A stretch of DNA of 64,000 bases from Eurosta solidaginis (taxonomy: Eukaryota > Arthropoda > Insecta > Diptera > Tephritidae), in contig NW_027136913.1 of the NCBI RefSeq assembly GCF_040869045.1, positions 763,635 through 827,634 on the forward strand. Direction: 5' to 3'. How positions within the stretch are numbered: position 1 is the stretch's first letter; every line of letters starts with the position of its first letter. Positions 22,401 to 35,674 of the stretch are shown piece by piece. The position numbers and the translations under genes were made by a program. The notes under the pieces were generated by a model. The model did no database searches and was not told the origin of the DNA. It was given only the letters and a program-made list of their open reading frames with translations.

Positions 22401-25400
22401 GGATCCCACTAATTGGTCAGCCATAGAAAATTTTTTATGGCCATTTAAAATTTTCCAAGGGAAAAACAATTTTCCTGTTTAAACACCCTGTATACATAAA
22501 TTTTCCAAAAAAATTATGCCAATTAATTGGTCACTAATTGGTCATAATTGGTCAGTGGGTCCCACTTTTTGGTCAGCCATAGACAATTTTTTATGACCAT
22601 TTAAAGTTTTCCAAGGAAAATCAATTTTACTGTCTAGACACCCTGTATACATAAATTTTCCAAAAAAAATTATGCCAATTAATTGGTCACTAATTGGTCA
22701 TAATTGGTCAGCAGGTTTCGTTAATTGGTCAGCCATAGGAACTTTTTAATTAATTTTTAAAGTTTTCTTTGTTATCGGATGTTATCGTGTTATCGGATGT
22801 TAGCACCCCATCGGTGGATTTTCAAATCGAAACGTATGCCAAATAATTGGTCACTAATTGGTCATAATTGGTCAGCGGGTCCCACTAATTGGTCAGCCAT
22901 AGACAATTTTTTATGGCCATTTAAAGTTTTCCAAGGGAAAAACAATTTTCCTGTTTAAACACCCTGTATAAATAAATTTTCCAAAAAAAAATATGCCAAT
23001 TAATTGGTCATAATTGGTCAGCAGGTTTCGTTAATTGGTCAGCCATAGGAACTTTTTAATTAATTTTTAAAGTTTTCTTTGTTATCGGATGTTATCGTGT
23101 TATCGGATGTTAGCACCCCATCGGTGGATTTTCAAATCGAAACGTATGCCAATTAATTGGTCACTAATTGGTCATAATTGGTCAGTGGGTCCCACTAATT
23201 GGTCAGCCATAGACAATTTTTTATGGCCATTTAAAGTTTTCCAAGGAAAACCAATTTTCCTGTTTAAACACCCTGTATAAATAAATTTTCCAAAAAAAAT
23301 TATGCCAATTAATTGGTCACTAATTGGTCATAATTGGTCAGCAGGTTTCGTTAATTGGTCAGCCATAGGAACTTTTTAATTAATTTTTAAAGTTTTCTTT
23401 GTTATCGGATGTTATCGTGTTATCGGATGTTAGCACCCCATCGGTGGATTTTCAAATCGAAACGTATGCCAATTAATTGGTCACTAATTGGTCATAATTG
23501 GTCAGCAGGTTTCGTTAATTGGTCAGCCATAGGAACTTTTTAATTAATTTTTAAAGTTTTCTTTGTTATCGGATGTTATCGTGTTATCGGATGTTAGCAC
23601 CCCATCGGTGGATTTTGAATTCGAAAAGCATGCCAAATAATTGGTCACTAATTGGTCATAATTGGTCAGTGGGTCCCACTAATTGGTCAGCCATAGACAA
23701 TTTTTTATGGCCATTTAAAGTTTTCCAAGGAAAACCAATTTTCCTGTCTAGACACCCTGTATAAATAAATTTTCCAAAAAAAAATATGCCAATTAATTGG
23801 TCACTAATTGGTCATAATTGGTCAGCAGGTTTCGTTAATTGGTCAGCCATAGGAACTTTTTAATTAGTTTTTAAAGTTTTCTTTGTTATCGGATGTTATC
23901 GTGTTATCGGATGTTAGCACCCCATCGGTGGATTTTCAAATCGAAACGTATGCCAAATAATTGGTCACTAATTGGTCATAATTGGTCAGCGGGTCCCACT
24001 AATTGGTCAGCCATAGAAAATTTTTTATGGCCATTTAAAGTTTTCCAAGGGAAAAACAATTTTCCTGTTTAAACACCCTGTATACATAAATTTTCCAAAA
24101 AAAATTATGCCAATTAATTGGTCACTAATTGGTCATAATTGGTCAGTGGGTCCCACTAATTGGTCAGCCATAGACAATTTTTTATGACCATTTAAAGTTT
24201 TCCAAGGAAAATCAATTTTGCTGTCTAGACACCCTGTATACATAAATTTTCCAAAAAAAATTATGCCAATTAATTGGTCACTAATTGGTCATAATTGGTC
24301 ACCAGGTTTCGTTAATTGGTCAGCCATAGGAACTTTTTAATTAATTTTTAAAGTTTTCTTTGTTATCGGATGTTACCCTGTTATCGGATGTTAGCACCCC
24401 ATCGGTGGATTTTGAATTCGAAAAGCATGCCAAATAATTGGTCACTAATTGGTCATAATTGGTCAGTGGGTCCCACTAATTGGTCAGCCATAGACAATTT
24501 TTTATGGCCATTTAAAGTTTTCCAAGGAAAACCAATTTTCCTGTCTAGACACCCTGTATAAATAAATTTTCCAAAAAAAAATATGCCAATTAATTGGTCA
24601 CTAATTGGTCAGCAGGTTTCGTTAATTGGTCAGCCATAGGAACTTTTTAATTAATTTTTAAAGTTTTCTTTGTTATCGGATGTTATCGTGTTATCGGATG
24701 TTAGCACCCCATCGGTGGATTTTCAAATCGAAACGTATGCCAAATAATTGGTCACTAATTGGTCATAATTGGTCAGCGGGTCCCACTAATTGGTCAGCCA
24801 TAGACAATTTTTTATGGCCATTTAAAGTTTTCCAAGGGAAAAACAATTTTCCTGTTTAAACACCCTGTATACATAAATTTTCCAAAAAAATTATGCCAAT
24901 TAATTGGTCACTAATTGGTCATAATTGGTCAGTGGGTCCCACTTTTTGGTCAGCCATAGACAATTTTTTATGACCATTTAAAGTTTTCCAAGGAAAATCA
25001 ATTTTACTGTCTAGACACCCTGTATACATAAATTTTCCAAAAAAAATTATGCCAATTAATTGGTCACTAATTGGTCATAATTGGTCAGCAGGTTTCGTTA
25101 ATTGGTCAGCCATAGGAACTTTTTAATTAATTTTTAAAATTTTCTTTGTTATCGGATGTTATCGTGTTATCGGATGTTAGCACCCCATCGGTGGATTTTC
25201 AAATCGAAACGTATGCCAAATAATTGGTCACTAATTGGTCATAATTGGTCAGCGGGTCCCACTAATTGGTCAGCCATAGACAATTTTTTATGGCCATTTA
25301 AAGTTTTCCAAGGGAAAAACAATTTTCCTGTTTAAACACCCTGTATACATAAATTTTCCAAAAAAAATTATGCCAATTAATTGGTCACTAATTGGTCATA

Positions 25401-28400
25401 ATTGGTCACCAGGTTTCGTTAATTGGTCAGCCATAGGAACTTTTTAATTAATTTTTAAAGTTTTCTTTGTTATCGGATGTTACCCTGTTATCGGATGTTA
25501 GCACCCCATCGGTGGATTTTGAATTCGAAAAGCATGCCAAATAATTGGTCACTAATTGGTCATAATTGGTCAGTGGGTCCCACTAATTGGTCAGCCATAG
25601 ACAATTTTTTATGGCCATTTAAAGTTTTCCAAGGAAAACCAATTTTCCTGTCTAGACACCCTGTATAAATAAATTTTCCAAAAAAAAATATGCCAATTAA
25701 TTGGTCACTAATTGGTCATAATTGGTCAGCAGGTTTCGTTAATTGGTCAGCCATAGGAACTTTTTAATTAATTTTTAAAGTTTTCTTTGTTATCGGATGT
25801 TATCGTGTTATCGGATGTTAGCACCCCATCGGTGGATTTTCAAATCGAAACGTATGCCAAATAATTGGTCACTAATTGGTCATAATTGGTCAGCGGGTCC
25901 CACTAATTGGTCAGCCATAGAAAATTTTTTATGGCCATTTAAAGTTTTCCAAGGGAAAAACAATTTTCCTGTTTAAACACCCTGTATACATAAATTTTCC
26001 AAAAAAAATTATGCCAATTAATTGGTCACTAATTGGTCATAATTGGTCAGTGGGTCCCACTAATTGGTCAGCCATAGACAATTTTTTATGACCATTTAAA
26101 GTTTTCCAAGGAAAATCAATTTTGCTGTCTAGACACCCTGTATACATAAATTTTCCAAAAAAAATTATGCCAATTAATTGGTCACTAATTGGTCATAATT
26201 GGTCAGCAGGTTTCGTTAATTGGTCAGCCATAGGAACTTTTTAATTAATTTTTAAAGTTTTCTTTGTTATCGGATGTTACCCTGTTATCGGATGTTAGCA
26301 CCCCATCGGTGGATTTTCGATTCGAAAGGTATGCCAAATAATTGGTCACTAATTGGTCATAATTGGTCAGCGGGTCCCACTAATTGGTCAGCCATAGAAA
26401 ATTTTTTATGGCCATTTAAAATTTTCCAAGGGAAAAACAATTTTCCTGTTTAAACACCCTGTATACATAAATTTTCCAAAAAAATTATGCCAATTAATTG
26501 GTCACTAATTGGTCATAATTGGTCAGTGGGTCCCACTTTTTGGTCAGCCATAGACAATTTTTTATGACCATTTAAAGTTTTCCAAGGAAAATCAATTTTA
26601 CTGTCTAGACACCCTGTATACATAAATTTTCCAAAAAAAAATTATGCCAATTAATTGGTCACTAATTGGTCATAATTGGTCAGCAGGTTTCGTTAATTGG
26701 TCAGCCATAGGAACTTTTTAATTAATTTTTAAAGTTTTCTTTGTTATCGGATGTTATCGTGTTATCGGATGTTAGCACCCCATCGGTGGATTTTCAAATC
26801 GAAACGTATGCCAAATAATTGGTCACTAATTGGTCATAATTGGTCAGCGGGTCCCACTAATTGGTCAGCCATAGAAAATTTTTTATGGCCATTTAAAGTT
26901 TTCCAAGGGAAAAACAATTTTCCTGTTTAAACACCCTGTATACATAAATTTTCCAAAAAAAATTATGCCAATTAATTGGTCACTAATTGGTCATAATTGG
27001 TCACCAGGTTTCGTTAATTGGTCAGCCATAGGAACTTTTTAATTAATTTTTAAAGTTTTCTTTGTTATCGGATGTTACCCTGTTATCGGATGTTAGCACC
27101 CCATCGGTGGATTTTGAATTCGAAAAGCATGCCAAATAATTGGTCACTAATTGGTCATAATTGGTCAGTGGGTCCCACTAATTGGTCAGCCATAGACAAT
27201 TTTTTATGGCCATTTAAAGTTTTCCAAGGAAAACCAATTTTCCTGTCTAGACACCCTGTATAAATAAATTTTCCAAAAAAAAATATGCCAATTAATTGGT
27301 CACTAATTGGTCATAATTGATCAGCAGGTTTCGTTAATTGGTCAGCCATAGGAACTTTTTAATTAATTTTTAAAGTTTTCTTTGTTATCGGATGTTATCG
27401 TGTTATCGGATGTTAGCACCCCATCGGTGGATTTTCAAATCGAAACGTATGCCAAATAATTGGTCACTAATTGGTCATAATTGGTCAGCGGGTCCCACTA
27501 ATTGGTCAGCCATAGAAAATTTTTTATGGCCATTTAAAGTTTTCCAAGGGAAAAACAATTTTCCTGTTTAAACACCCTGTATACATAAATTTTCCAAAAA
27601 AAATTATGCCAATTAATTGGTCACTAATTGGTCATAATTGGTCAGTGGGTCCCACTAATTGGTCAGCCATAGACAATTTTTTATGACCATTTAAAGTTTT
27701 CCAAGGAAAATCAATTTTGCTGTCTAGACACCCTGTATACATAAATTTTCCAAAAAAAATTATGCCAATTAATTGGTCACTAATTGGTCATAATTGGTCA
27801 GCAGGTTTCGTTAATTGGTCAGCCATAGGAACTTTTTAATTAATTTTTAAAGTTTTCTTTGTTATCGGATGTTACCCTGTTATCGGATGTTAGCACCCCA
27901 TCGGTGGATTTTCGATTCGAAAGGTATGCCAAATAATTGGTCACTAATTGGTCATAATTGGTCAGCGGGTCCCACTAATTGGTCAGCCATAGAAAATTTT
28001 TTATGGCCATTTAAAATTTTCCAAGGGAAAAACAATTTTCCTGTTTAAACACCCTGTATACATAAATTTTCCAAAAAAATTATGCCAATTAATTGGTCAC
28101 TAATTGGTCATAATTGGTCAGTGGGTCCCACTTTTTGGTCAGCCATAGACAATTTTTTATGACCATTTAAAGTTTTCCAAGGAAAATCAATTTTACTGTC
28201 TAGACACCCTGTATACATAAATTTTCCAAAAAAAATTATGCCAATTAATTGGTCACTAATTGGTCATAATTGGTCAGCAGGTTTCGTTAATTGGTCAGCC
28301 ATAGGAACTTTTTAATTAATTTTTAAAGTTTTCTTTGTTATCGGATGTTATCGTGTTATCGGATGTTAGCACCCCATCGGTGGATTTTCAAATCGAAACG

Positions 28401-31400
28401 TATGCCAAATAATTGGTCACTAATTGGTCATAATTGGTCAGCGGGTCCCACTAATTGGTCAGCCATAGACAATTTTTTATGGCCATTTAAAGTTTTCCAA
28501 GGGAAAAATAATTTTCCTGTTTAAACACCCTGTATAAATAAATTTTCCAAAAAAAAATATGCCAATTAATTGGTCACTAATTGGTCATAATTGGTCAGCA
28601 GGTTTCGTTAATTGGTCAGCCATAGGAACTTTTTAATTAATTTTTAAAGTTTTCTTTGTTATCGGATGTTATCGTGTTATCGGATGTTAGCACCCCATCG
28701 GTGGATTTTCAAATCGAAACGTATGCCAATTAATTGGTCACTAATTGGTCATAATTGGTCAGTGGGTCCCACTAATTGGTCAGCCATAGACAATTTTTTA
28801 TGGCCATTTAAAGTTTTCCAAGGAAAACCAATTTTCCTGTTTAAACACCCTGTATAAATAAATTTTCCAAAAAAAATTATGCCAATTAATTGGTCACTAA
28901 TTGGTCATAATTGGTCAGCAGGTTTCGTTAATTGGTCAGCCATAGGAACTTTTTAATTAATTTTTAAAGTTTTCTTTGTTATCGGATGTTATCGTGTTAT
29001 CGGATGTTAGCACCCCATCGGTGGATTTTCAAATCGAAACGTATGCCAATTAATTGGTCACTAATTGGTCATAATTGGTCAGCAGGTTTCGTTAATTGGT
29101 CAGCCATAGGAACTTTTTAATTAATTTTTAAAGTTTTCTTTGTTATCGGATGTTATCGTGTTATCGGATGTTAGCACCCCATCGGTGGATTTTGAATTCG
29201 AAAAGCATGCCAAATAATTGGTCACTAATTGGTCATAATTGGTCAGTGGGTCCCACTAATTGGTCAGCCATAGACAATTTTTTATGGCCATTTAAAGTTT
29301 TCCAAGGAAAACCAATTTTCCTGTCTAGACACCCTGTATAAATAAATTTTCCAAAAAAAAATATGCCAATTAATTGGTCACTAATTGGTCATAATTGGTC
29401 AGCAGGTTTCGTTAATTGGTCAGCCATAGGAACTTTTTAATTAGTTTTTAAAGTTTTCTTTGTTATCGGATGTTATCGTGTTATCGGATGTTAGCACCCC
29501 ATCGGTGGATTTTCAAATCGAAACGTATGCCAAATAATTGGTCACTAATTGGTCATAATTGGTCAGCGGGTCCCACTAATTGGTCAGCCATAGAAAATTT
29601 TTTATGGCCATTTAAAGTTTTCCAAGGGAAAAACAATTTTCCTGTTTAAACACCCTGTATACATAAATTTTCCAAAAAAAATTATGCCAATTAATTGGTC
29701 ACTAATTGGTCATAATTGGTCAGTGGGTCCCACTAATTGGTCAGCCATAGACAATTTTTTATGACCATTTAAAGTTTTCCAAGGAAAATCAATTTTGCTG
29801 TCTAGACACCCTGTATACATAAATTTTCCAAAAAAAATTATGCCAATTAATTGGTCACTAATTGGTCATAATTGGTCACCAGGTTTCGTTAATTGGTCAG
29901 CCATAGGAACTTTTTAATTAATTTTTAAAGTTTTCTTTGCTATCGGATGTTACCCTGTTATCGGATGTTAGCACCCCATCGGTGGATTTTGAATTCGAAA
30001 AGCATGCCAAATAATTGGTCACTAATTGGTCATAATTGGTCAGTGGGTCCCACTAATTGGTCAGCCATAGACAATTTTTTATGGCCATTTACAGTTTTCC
30101 AAGGAAAACCAATTTTCCTGTCTAGACACCCTGTATAAATAAATTTTCCAAAAAAAAATATGCCAATTAATTGGTCACTAATTGGTCATAATTGGTCAGC
30201 AGGTTTCGTTAATTGGTCAGCCATAGGAACTTTTTAATTAATTTTTAAAGTTTTCTTTGTTATCGGATGTTATCGTGTTATCGGATGTTAGCACCCCATC
30301 GGTGGATTTTCAAATCGAAACGTATGCCAAATAATTGGTCACTAATTGGTCATAATTGGTCAGCGGGTCCCACTAATTGGTCAGCCATAGAAAATTTTTT
30401 ATGGCCATTTAAAGTTTTCCAAGGGAAAAACAATTTTCCTGTTTAAACACCCTGTATGCATAAATTTTCCAAAAAAAATTATGCCAATTAATTGGCCACT
30501 AATTGGTCATAATTGGTCAGTGGGTCCCACTAATTGGTCAGCCATAGACAATTTTTTATGACCATTTAAAGTTTTCCAAGGAAAATCAATTTTGCTGTCT
30601 AGACACCCTGTATACATAAATTTTCCAAAAAAAATTATGCCAATTAATTGGTCACTAATTGGTCATAATTGGTCAGCAGGTTTCGTTAATTGGTCAGCCA
30701 TAGGAACTTTTTAATTAATTTTTAAAGTTTTCTTTGTTATCGGATGTTACCCTGTTATCGGATGTTAGCACCCCATCGGTGGATTTTCGATTCGAAAGGT
30801 ATGCCAAATAATTGGTCACTAATTGGTCATAATTGGTCAGCGGGTCCCACTAATTGGTCAGCCATAGAAAATTTTTTATGGCCATTTAAAATTTTCCAAG
30901 GGAAAAACAATTTTCCTGTTTAAACACCCTGTATACATAAATTTTCCAAAAAAATTATGCCAATTAATTGGTCACTAATTGGTCATAATTGGTCAGTGGG
31001 TCCCACTTTTTGGTCAGCCATAGACAATTTTTTATGACCATTTAAAGTTTTCCAAGGAAAATCAATTTTACTGTCTAGACACCCTGTATACATAAATTTT
31101 CCAAAAAAAATTATGCCAATTAATTGGTCACTAATTGGTCATAATTGGTCAGCAGGTTTCGTTAATTGGTCAGCCATAGGAACTTTTTAATTAATTTTTA
31201 AAGTTTTCTTTGTTATCGGATGTTATCGTGTTATCGGATGTTAGCACCCCATCGGTGGATTTTCAAATCGAAACGTATGCCAAATAATTGGTCACTAATT
31301 GGTCATAATTGGTCAGCGGGTCCCACTAATTGGTCAGCCATAGACAATTTTTTATGGCCATTTAAAGTTTTCCAAGGGAAAAACAATTTTCCTGTTTAAA

Positions 31401-32452
31401 CACCCTGTATACATAAATTTTCCAAAAAAAATTATGCCAATTAATTGGTCACTAATTGGTCATAATTGGTCACCAGGTTTCGTTAATTGGTCAGCCATAG
31501 GAACTTTTTAATTAATTTTTAAAGTTTTCTTTGTTATCGGATGTTACCCTGTTATCGGATGTTAGCACCCCATCGGTGGATTTTGAATTCGAAAAGCATG
31601 CCAAATAATTGGTCACTAATTGGTCATAATTGGTCAGTGGGTCCCACTAATTGGTCAGCCATAGACAATTTTTTATGGCCATTTAAAGTTTTCCAAGGAA
31701 AACCAATTTTCCTGTCTAGACACCCTGTATAAATAAATTTTCCAAAAAAAAATATGCCAATTAATTGGTCACTAATTGGTCATAATTGGTCAGCAGGTTT
31801 CGTTAATTGGTCAGCCATAGGAACTTTTTAATTAATTTTTAAAGTTTTCTTTGTTATCGGATGTTATCGTGTTATCGGATGTTAGCACCCCATCGGTGGA
31901 TTTTCAAATCGAAACGTATGCCAAATAATTGGTCACTAATTGGTCATAATTGGTCAGCGGGTCCCACTAATTGGTCAGCCATAGAAAATTTTTTATGGCC
32001 ATTTAAAGTTTTCCAAGGGAAAAACAATTTTCCTGTTTAAACACCCTGTATACATAAATTTTCCAAAAAAAATTATGCCAATTAATTGGTCACTAATTGG
32101 TCATAATTGGTCAGTGGGTCCCACTAATTGGTCAGCCATAGACAATTTTTTATGACCATTTAAAGTTTTCCAAGGAAAATCAATTTTGCTGTCTAGACAC
32201 CCTGTATACATAAATTTTCCAAAAAAAATTATGCCAATTAATTGGTCACTAATTGGTCATAATTGGTCAGTGGGTCCTACTAATTGGTCAGCCATAGACA
32301 ATTTTTTATGGTCATTTAAAATTTTCCAAGGAAAACCAATTTTCCTCTCTAGACACCCTGTACACATGGAATTTCCAAAAAAAATTATGCCAGTTAAATG
32401 TTCACTTATTGTTTATAATTTCTCAGTAGTAGGTCAATTATTTATCCCCTAA
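19453..32452 (+). repeat. left-arm higher-order satellite
   Basis: About 81 monomers of two types share a 5' part with three or four TAATTGGTCA decamers after ATGCCAA. Type 1 (156-157 bp) continues with GGTCCCACT...TTTTCCAAGG...ACACCCTGTATA. Type 2 (164 bp) continues with GGTTTCGTTAATTGGTCA, then TTATCGGATGTTA twice and AGCACCCCATCGGTGG. The order T1-T2-T1-T1-T2 gives 797 bp, doubled to 1594 bp. A 5,577-bp super-unit is visible: the blocks at 23089, 23573 and 24370 recur at 28666, 29150 and 29947. The outermost two monomers (19456-19805) are the most diverged. A 63-codon frame recurs in many units but is only a by-product of the repeat. Confidence 0.92.
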
Positions 32453-32629
32453 CCATAAAGAAAATGCGGTTAGCGTTTTTAACAATTTTTCACGGTTGCA
32501 CTAAAAACTTGGTTATTCCATAATGCTTTCTTAATAATTATTTTTATCTTACGTGGCATCACAGTCGAAAAATGCGCGCAGAAGGCGTAAAGCTTAAATA
32601 CAACATTGCTTATAATAGTAGAAAAGAAG

Positions 32630-32716
32630 CAATAGCAGAGATAATAAGATTTGCGTCTAAATGGATTCGTTCGCGGGTTCGATTCCGTCTATATTATTAT
32701 TATTTTTTTTTTTTTC
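32630..32716 (+). other. tRNA-like relic with B box and T-run
   Basis: GCGGGTTCGATTCCGTC contains a canonical pol III B box, GGTTCGATTCC (32676-32686). Upstream, TAGCAGAGATAATAAG is a weak A-box candidate. Downstream, a run of about 13 T (32703-32715) would terminate pol III. The anticodon arm cannot be folded convincingly and the acceptor stem does not pair, so it is a degenerate tRNA-derived sequence. It occurs again, inverted, at 46545-46635 and 53801-53885. The B box is preserved in the third copy and has one change in the second. Confidence 0.5.
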
Positions 32717-33076
32717 ATTTAATTCTTTTAATATATTTTTTTAATTAATAGTTTTATTATTTAAGTATTATTTTTATTTAAAATATATTATTTTCCTTCC
32801 AAATTAAATATAACAATCATATGTTATAGACGTATACAACACAAACCTGCTTACAGCACCAAATTAAATACCTTTAGCTTAATCTCAAAATTAAACAATC
32901 ATATGTAGACATAAAGCAAGTACAAGTATTGTTAAAAGTGTTACAAAATCACTTAAAAATAAAAAAAAGCAGCTAAACAGAGAATACAATATGAAATGTT
33001 GTTTAATTTGCTTAGAGAATTAATTTTCACAAATTGATCATCCATAGAAGATTTTTTATTAAGGTTTAAACTTGAT

Positions 33077-33399
33077 GTTGTTGTTGTTGTTGCAGCGATT
33101 AGGTTACTCCCCGAAGGCTTTGGGGAGTGTTATCGATGTGATGGTCCTTTGTCGGATACAGATCCGATACGCTCCGGTAACACAGCACCATTAAGGTGCT
33201 GGCCCGACCATCTCGGGAACGATTTATATGGCCATATTGAACCTTCAGGCCATCCCTCCCTCCCCACCCCCAAGTTCCATGAGGAGCTTGGGGTCGCCAG
33301 AGCCTCGTCTGTTAGCGAAACGGGATTCGCCGCTCGAATGTGAGGTTGACAATTGGGTTGGAGAAGCTATATATTGCGCTACACAACCCCTTGAATCCC
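33077..33399 (-). mobile_element. (CAA)n-tailed SINE, full length (323 bp), left arm
   Basis: It is flanked by a perfect 13-bp duplication, GTTTAAACTTGAT (33064-33076 and 33400-33412). In element orientation it starts GGGATTCAAGGGG, has TGTGTAGCGCAATATATAGC (A-box-like) and, about 40 bp on, CATTCGAGCGG (B-box-like). It ends with the palindromic CTCCCCAAAGCCTTCGGGGAG and GCTGCAACAACAACAACAAC. The tail type matches the LINE 3' ends at 8476 and 13766, which could have mobilised it. The tRNA origin is inferred from weak boxes. Confidence 0.85.
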
Positions 33400-33808
33400 G
33401 TTTAAACTTGATCGAGGTACCAAGTTACTTGTCCAGACATTCTGTATAGTTACATGTTTGAAAAAATATATATGCCAAATAGTAAGTCACCATTGGTTAT
33501 GACTTTTCAGTATGTTTTATTAATTAGAAACTCTTCCATACATTTTTTATATTTTTCGTTTTCGGCTACATTTATACGAAAATATAAAACCCGTTTTGAA
33601 TATGACAAATTAGTATAACAATTCATTATTTACAGACCAATAAAACCAACATAACATTATATTTTATATTGGTAAAAGTTTGGTGAGACATGGAGTAACT
33701 TTAATTAAGTTTTAATAGCTGTCAGCTTTAACCCATACGTTTTTGCGGAGTATTTTCTTACTGGGAATTTGAGCTTATACGAATGTTGGCATGTAACTAG
33801 ATGCAACC

Positions 33809-35208
33809 CAGTGTTGCCGTTCTCAAATTACCCAAAAAAACAATTTTCAATTCTCCAAAATATCAAAATTTCGTCAAATAAATTGTTTTGTTGCTTAGTG
33901 ATAGGCAAAATAAGTTAACTTCGAACTTGTGACGACTGTAAATTACTTTGAAGCTGTAAAATAAATTGAAGCTAATTTCATTTTGACTATAGCAAGCTAT
34001 GTTAGCCATTGTATCGTAAGCGCGAAATTATGGATTTCTATTTTTTTAAGTGAATACCTCGCAAGTGATAGTGTAAAATTTCGGGAAATAATAAGAAGTT
34101 TATTTTATTTTTTGGTTTGTTTATGATTTCATGTCATCACAATTATATCGTATTTATGAATTTCAAAATGTTCCTACTCATAAAATTTTGGACACATGTC
34201 TTTACTTTCCATGAACATTGGGTGGGTATCATACTAAATATAATTGAACAATATTTCACACCCATTTTCTGCTCTTTGTTTATTTTCTGAGATTGTAAGA
34301 CAAAGGAAGACTTTCCGGTTACCCATATTTTGTATTATTTTTGTTTACTTTGAACATTTTTGTATAAGCCATAAAAGCGACTAAGGCTTATAGCATATAA
34401 GAACATTGTAAAATAAGAAATATAGGTTTCATAATTTGGTAATAGTCTAGTTGAGGGGACGACTGCTAAGACGCGTCCCAAAATATCGAGAGAGGTGTTA
34501 AAAGACGCGTATTGACCTCGACAATAACAATCCGAAGTGGAAAAATAAAAATTTTAACTCGTTCTAAAGATATTAACGAAAAACCGAAAAATGACCCGCG
34601 GGTTCCTCCGAAACCGGGGGTGGTATCCATAGTATTTTTGTCCAGAACACGTTTCTGCGTATAAAAAATTACCCTCGGTGGTCCAACACCGGTTTAGAGA
34701 CCAAAACTATATCCGCGCAAAACGCTTATGTTCATAATTTTTTTGTGGGTACGACAACATTACAACAACCACTTGATAATCGCCAACTTCAACTGCAAAT
34801 ATCTCCGGACAGATATACAATTTTTCTTTTTCGCCTTCGAATTATTGTTGTCGAGGTCAATACGGGCCTTTTGACACCTCTATCGATATTTTTGTAGCGT
34901 ATTAGCAGTCGACTCAACTAGACTTTTACCCATAATTTAACGCAATCACGCCAATACTGGCCATGACTTCATGGGGTCGGAATAAAAAAAATTATTTTCA
35001 GCCGTGAGCTTTAATAAATGCTGCAAACTACTGCAACTGTAGCCAACGAAACACGACGCAACCGAAATAGTGAAGTAAAAAATTTATTTAAGACCTTTCA
35101 TGGAACTCCTTGCCTTCATAGGTAATAAAGAAGAGCGTACTCGAAAATTACCCACGCGCTTTCGAAACTCCCCAAATTTAGCGAATTACCCAGAAAACGG
35201 CAACGCTG
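33809..35208. mobile_element. hAT-like element with CAGYGTTGCCGTT ends, left arm (1,400 bp)
   Basis: The left end is CAGTGTTGCCGTT and the right end, reverse-complemented, is CAGCGTTGCCGTT. Both are followed within 20 bp by AATTACCC/GGGTAATT. Many hAT elements begin CAGTGTTGCC. Flanks share only GCAAC, so the target duplication is decayed or the ends are misplaced. It contains the 493-bp MITE at 34438-34930 and no transposase. Confidence 0.5.
34438..34930. mobile_element. 493-bp MITE with long inverted repeats, left arm
   Basis: The ends are GGTAATAGTCTAGTTGAG and, reverse-complemented, GGTAAAAGTCTAGTTGAG. The inverted repeat extends about 110 bp (CGACTGCTAA.ACGC, AATATCGA.AGAGGTGT, GTATTGACCTCGACAA). 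A perfect 8-bp duplication, CATAATTT, flanks it (34430-34437, 34931-34938). Eight-base duplications suit hAT-type transposition. GC content is above that of its surroundings. Non-coding. Confidence 0.88.
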
Positions 35209-35547
35209 GCAACAATATAAAATCTAACTGTTTGCAATTAAACCAATATAACCCAGTCAGCATTAATACATTAATATGATTAGAAAGTACAAAGTTTTAT
35301 GAAAAACCTGATTCCCTTTATTATGTATATTTATACATATTTTATATATTAAAATGTTAACAAATGTTGATTAGGTTATAACTATTTATTCATATTCATC
35401 TCTCTTAATTCTGTCATCGCTTAAAGAAAGGGTTGATTTTTATGTAAATGGTTATTTAACTATATCAACCCCGATTACAGAGAATAAACTAATAAACTGA
35501 GTAATAATAGACTTGTTTTTTACACGGATATACGTCTATGTTTGCGG

Positions 35548-35674
35548 TTAAAAAAACGCTCATCCTCACTCAGGTAATGGTTAGGGGACCCATCTAGCGG
35601 CCACTAGCTACAGAACATGTTGTACCGAAAAGCGGAGACACACACCTCTGTTGGCAATAGTGTATAACCTATAG
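35548..35674 (-). repeat. dispersed repeat shared with position 1, left arm
   Basis: Its reverse complement begins CTATAGGTTATACACTAT and contains TAGATGGGTCCCCTAA, matching 1-145 of the window and 43571-43685. Confidence 0.6.

Noticed and set aside
19453..32452. CRISPR-like array
   Set aside because: The spaced repeats have no unique spacers, since the whole unit repeats. The context is eukaryotic.
32630..32716. Functional tRNA gene
   Set aside because: The B box is good, but the acceptor and anticodon stems do not form.
33149..33449. Two overlapping frames of 64 and 73 codons, repeated at 45790-46090
   Set aside because: They lie within the SINE and its flank and are chance frames in non-coding DNA.
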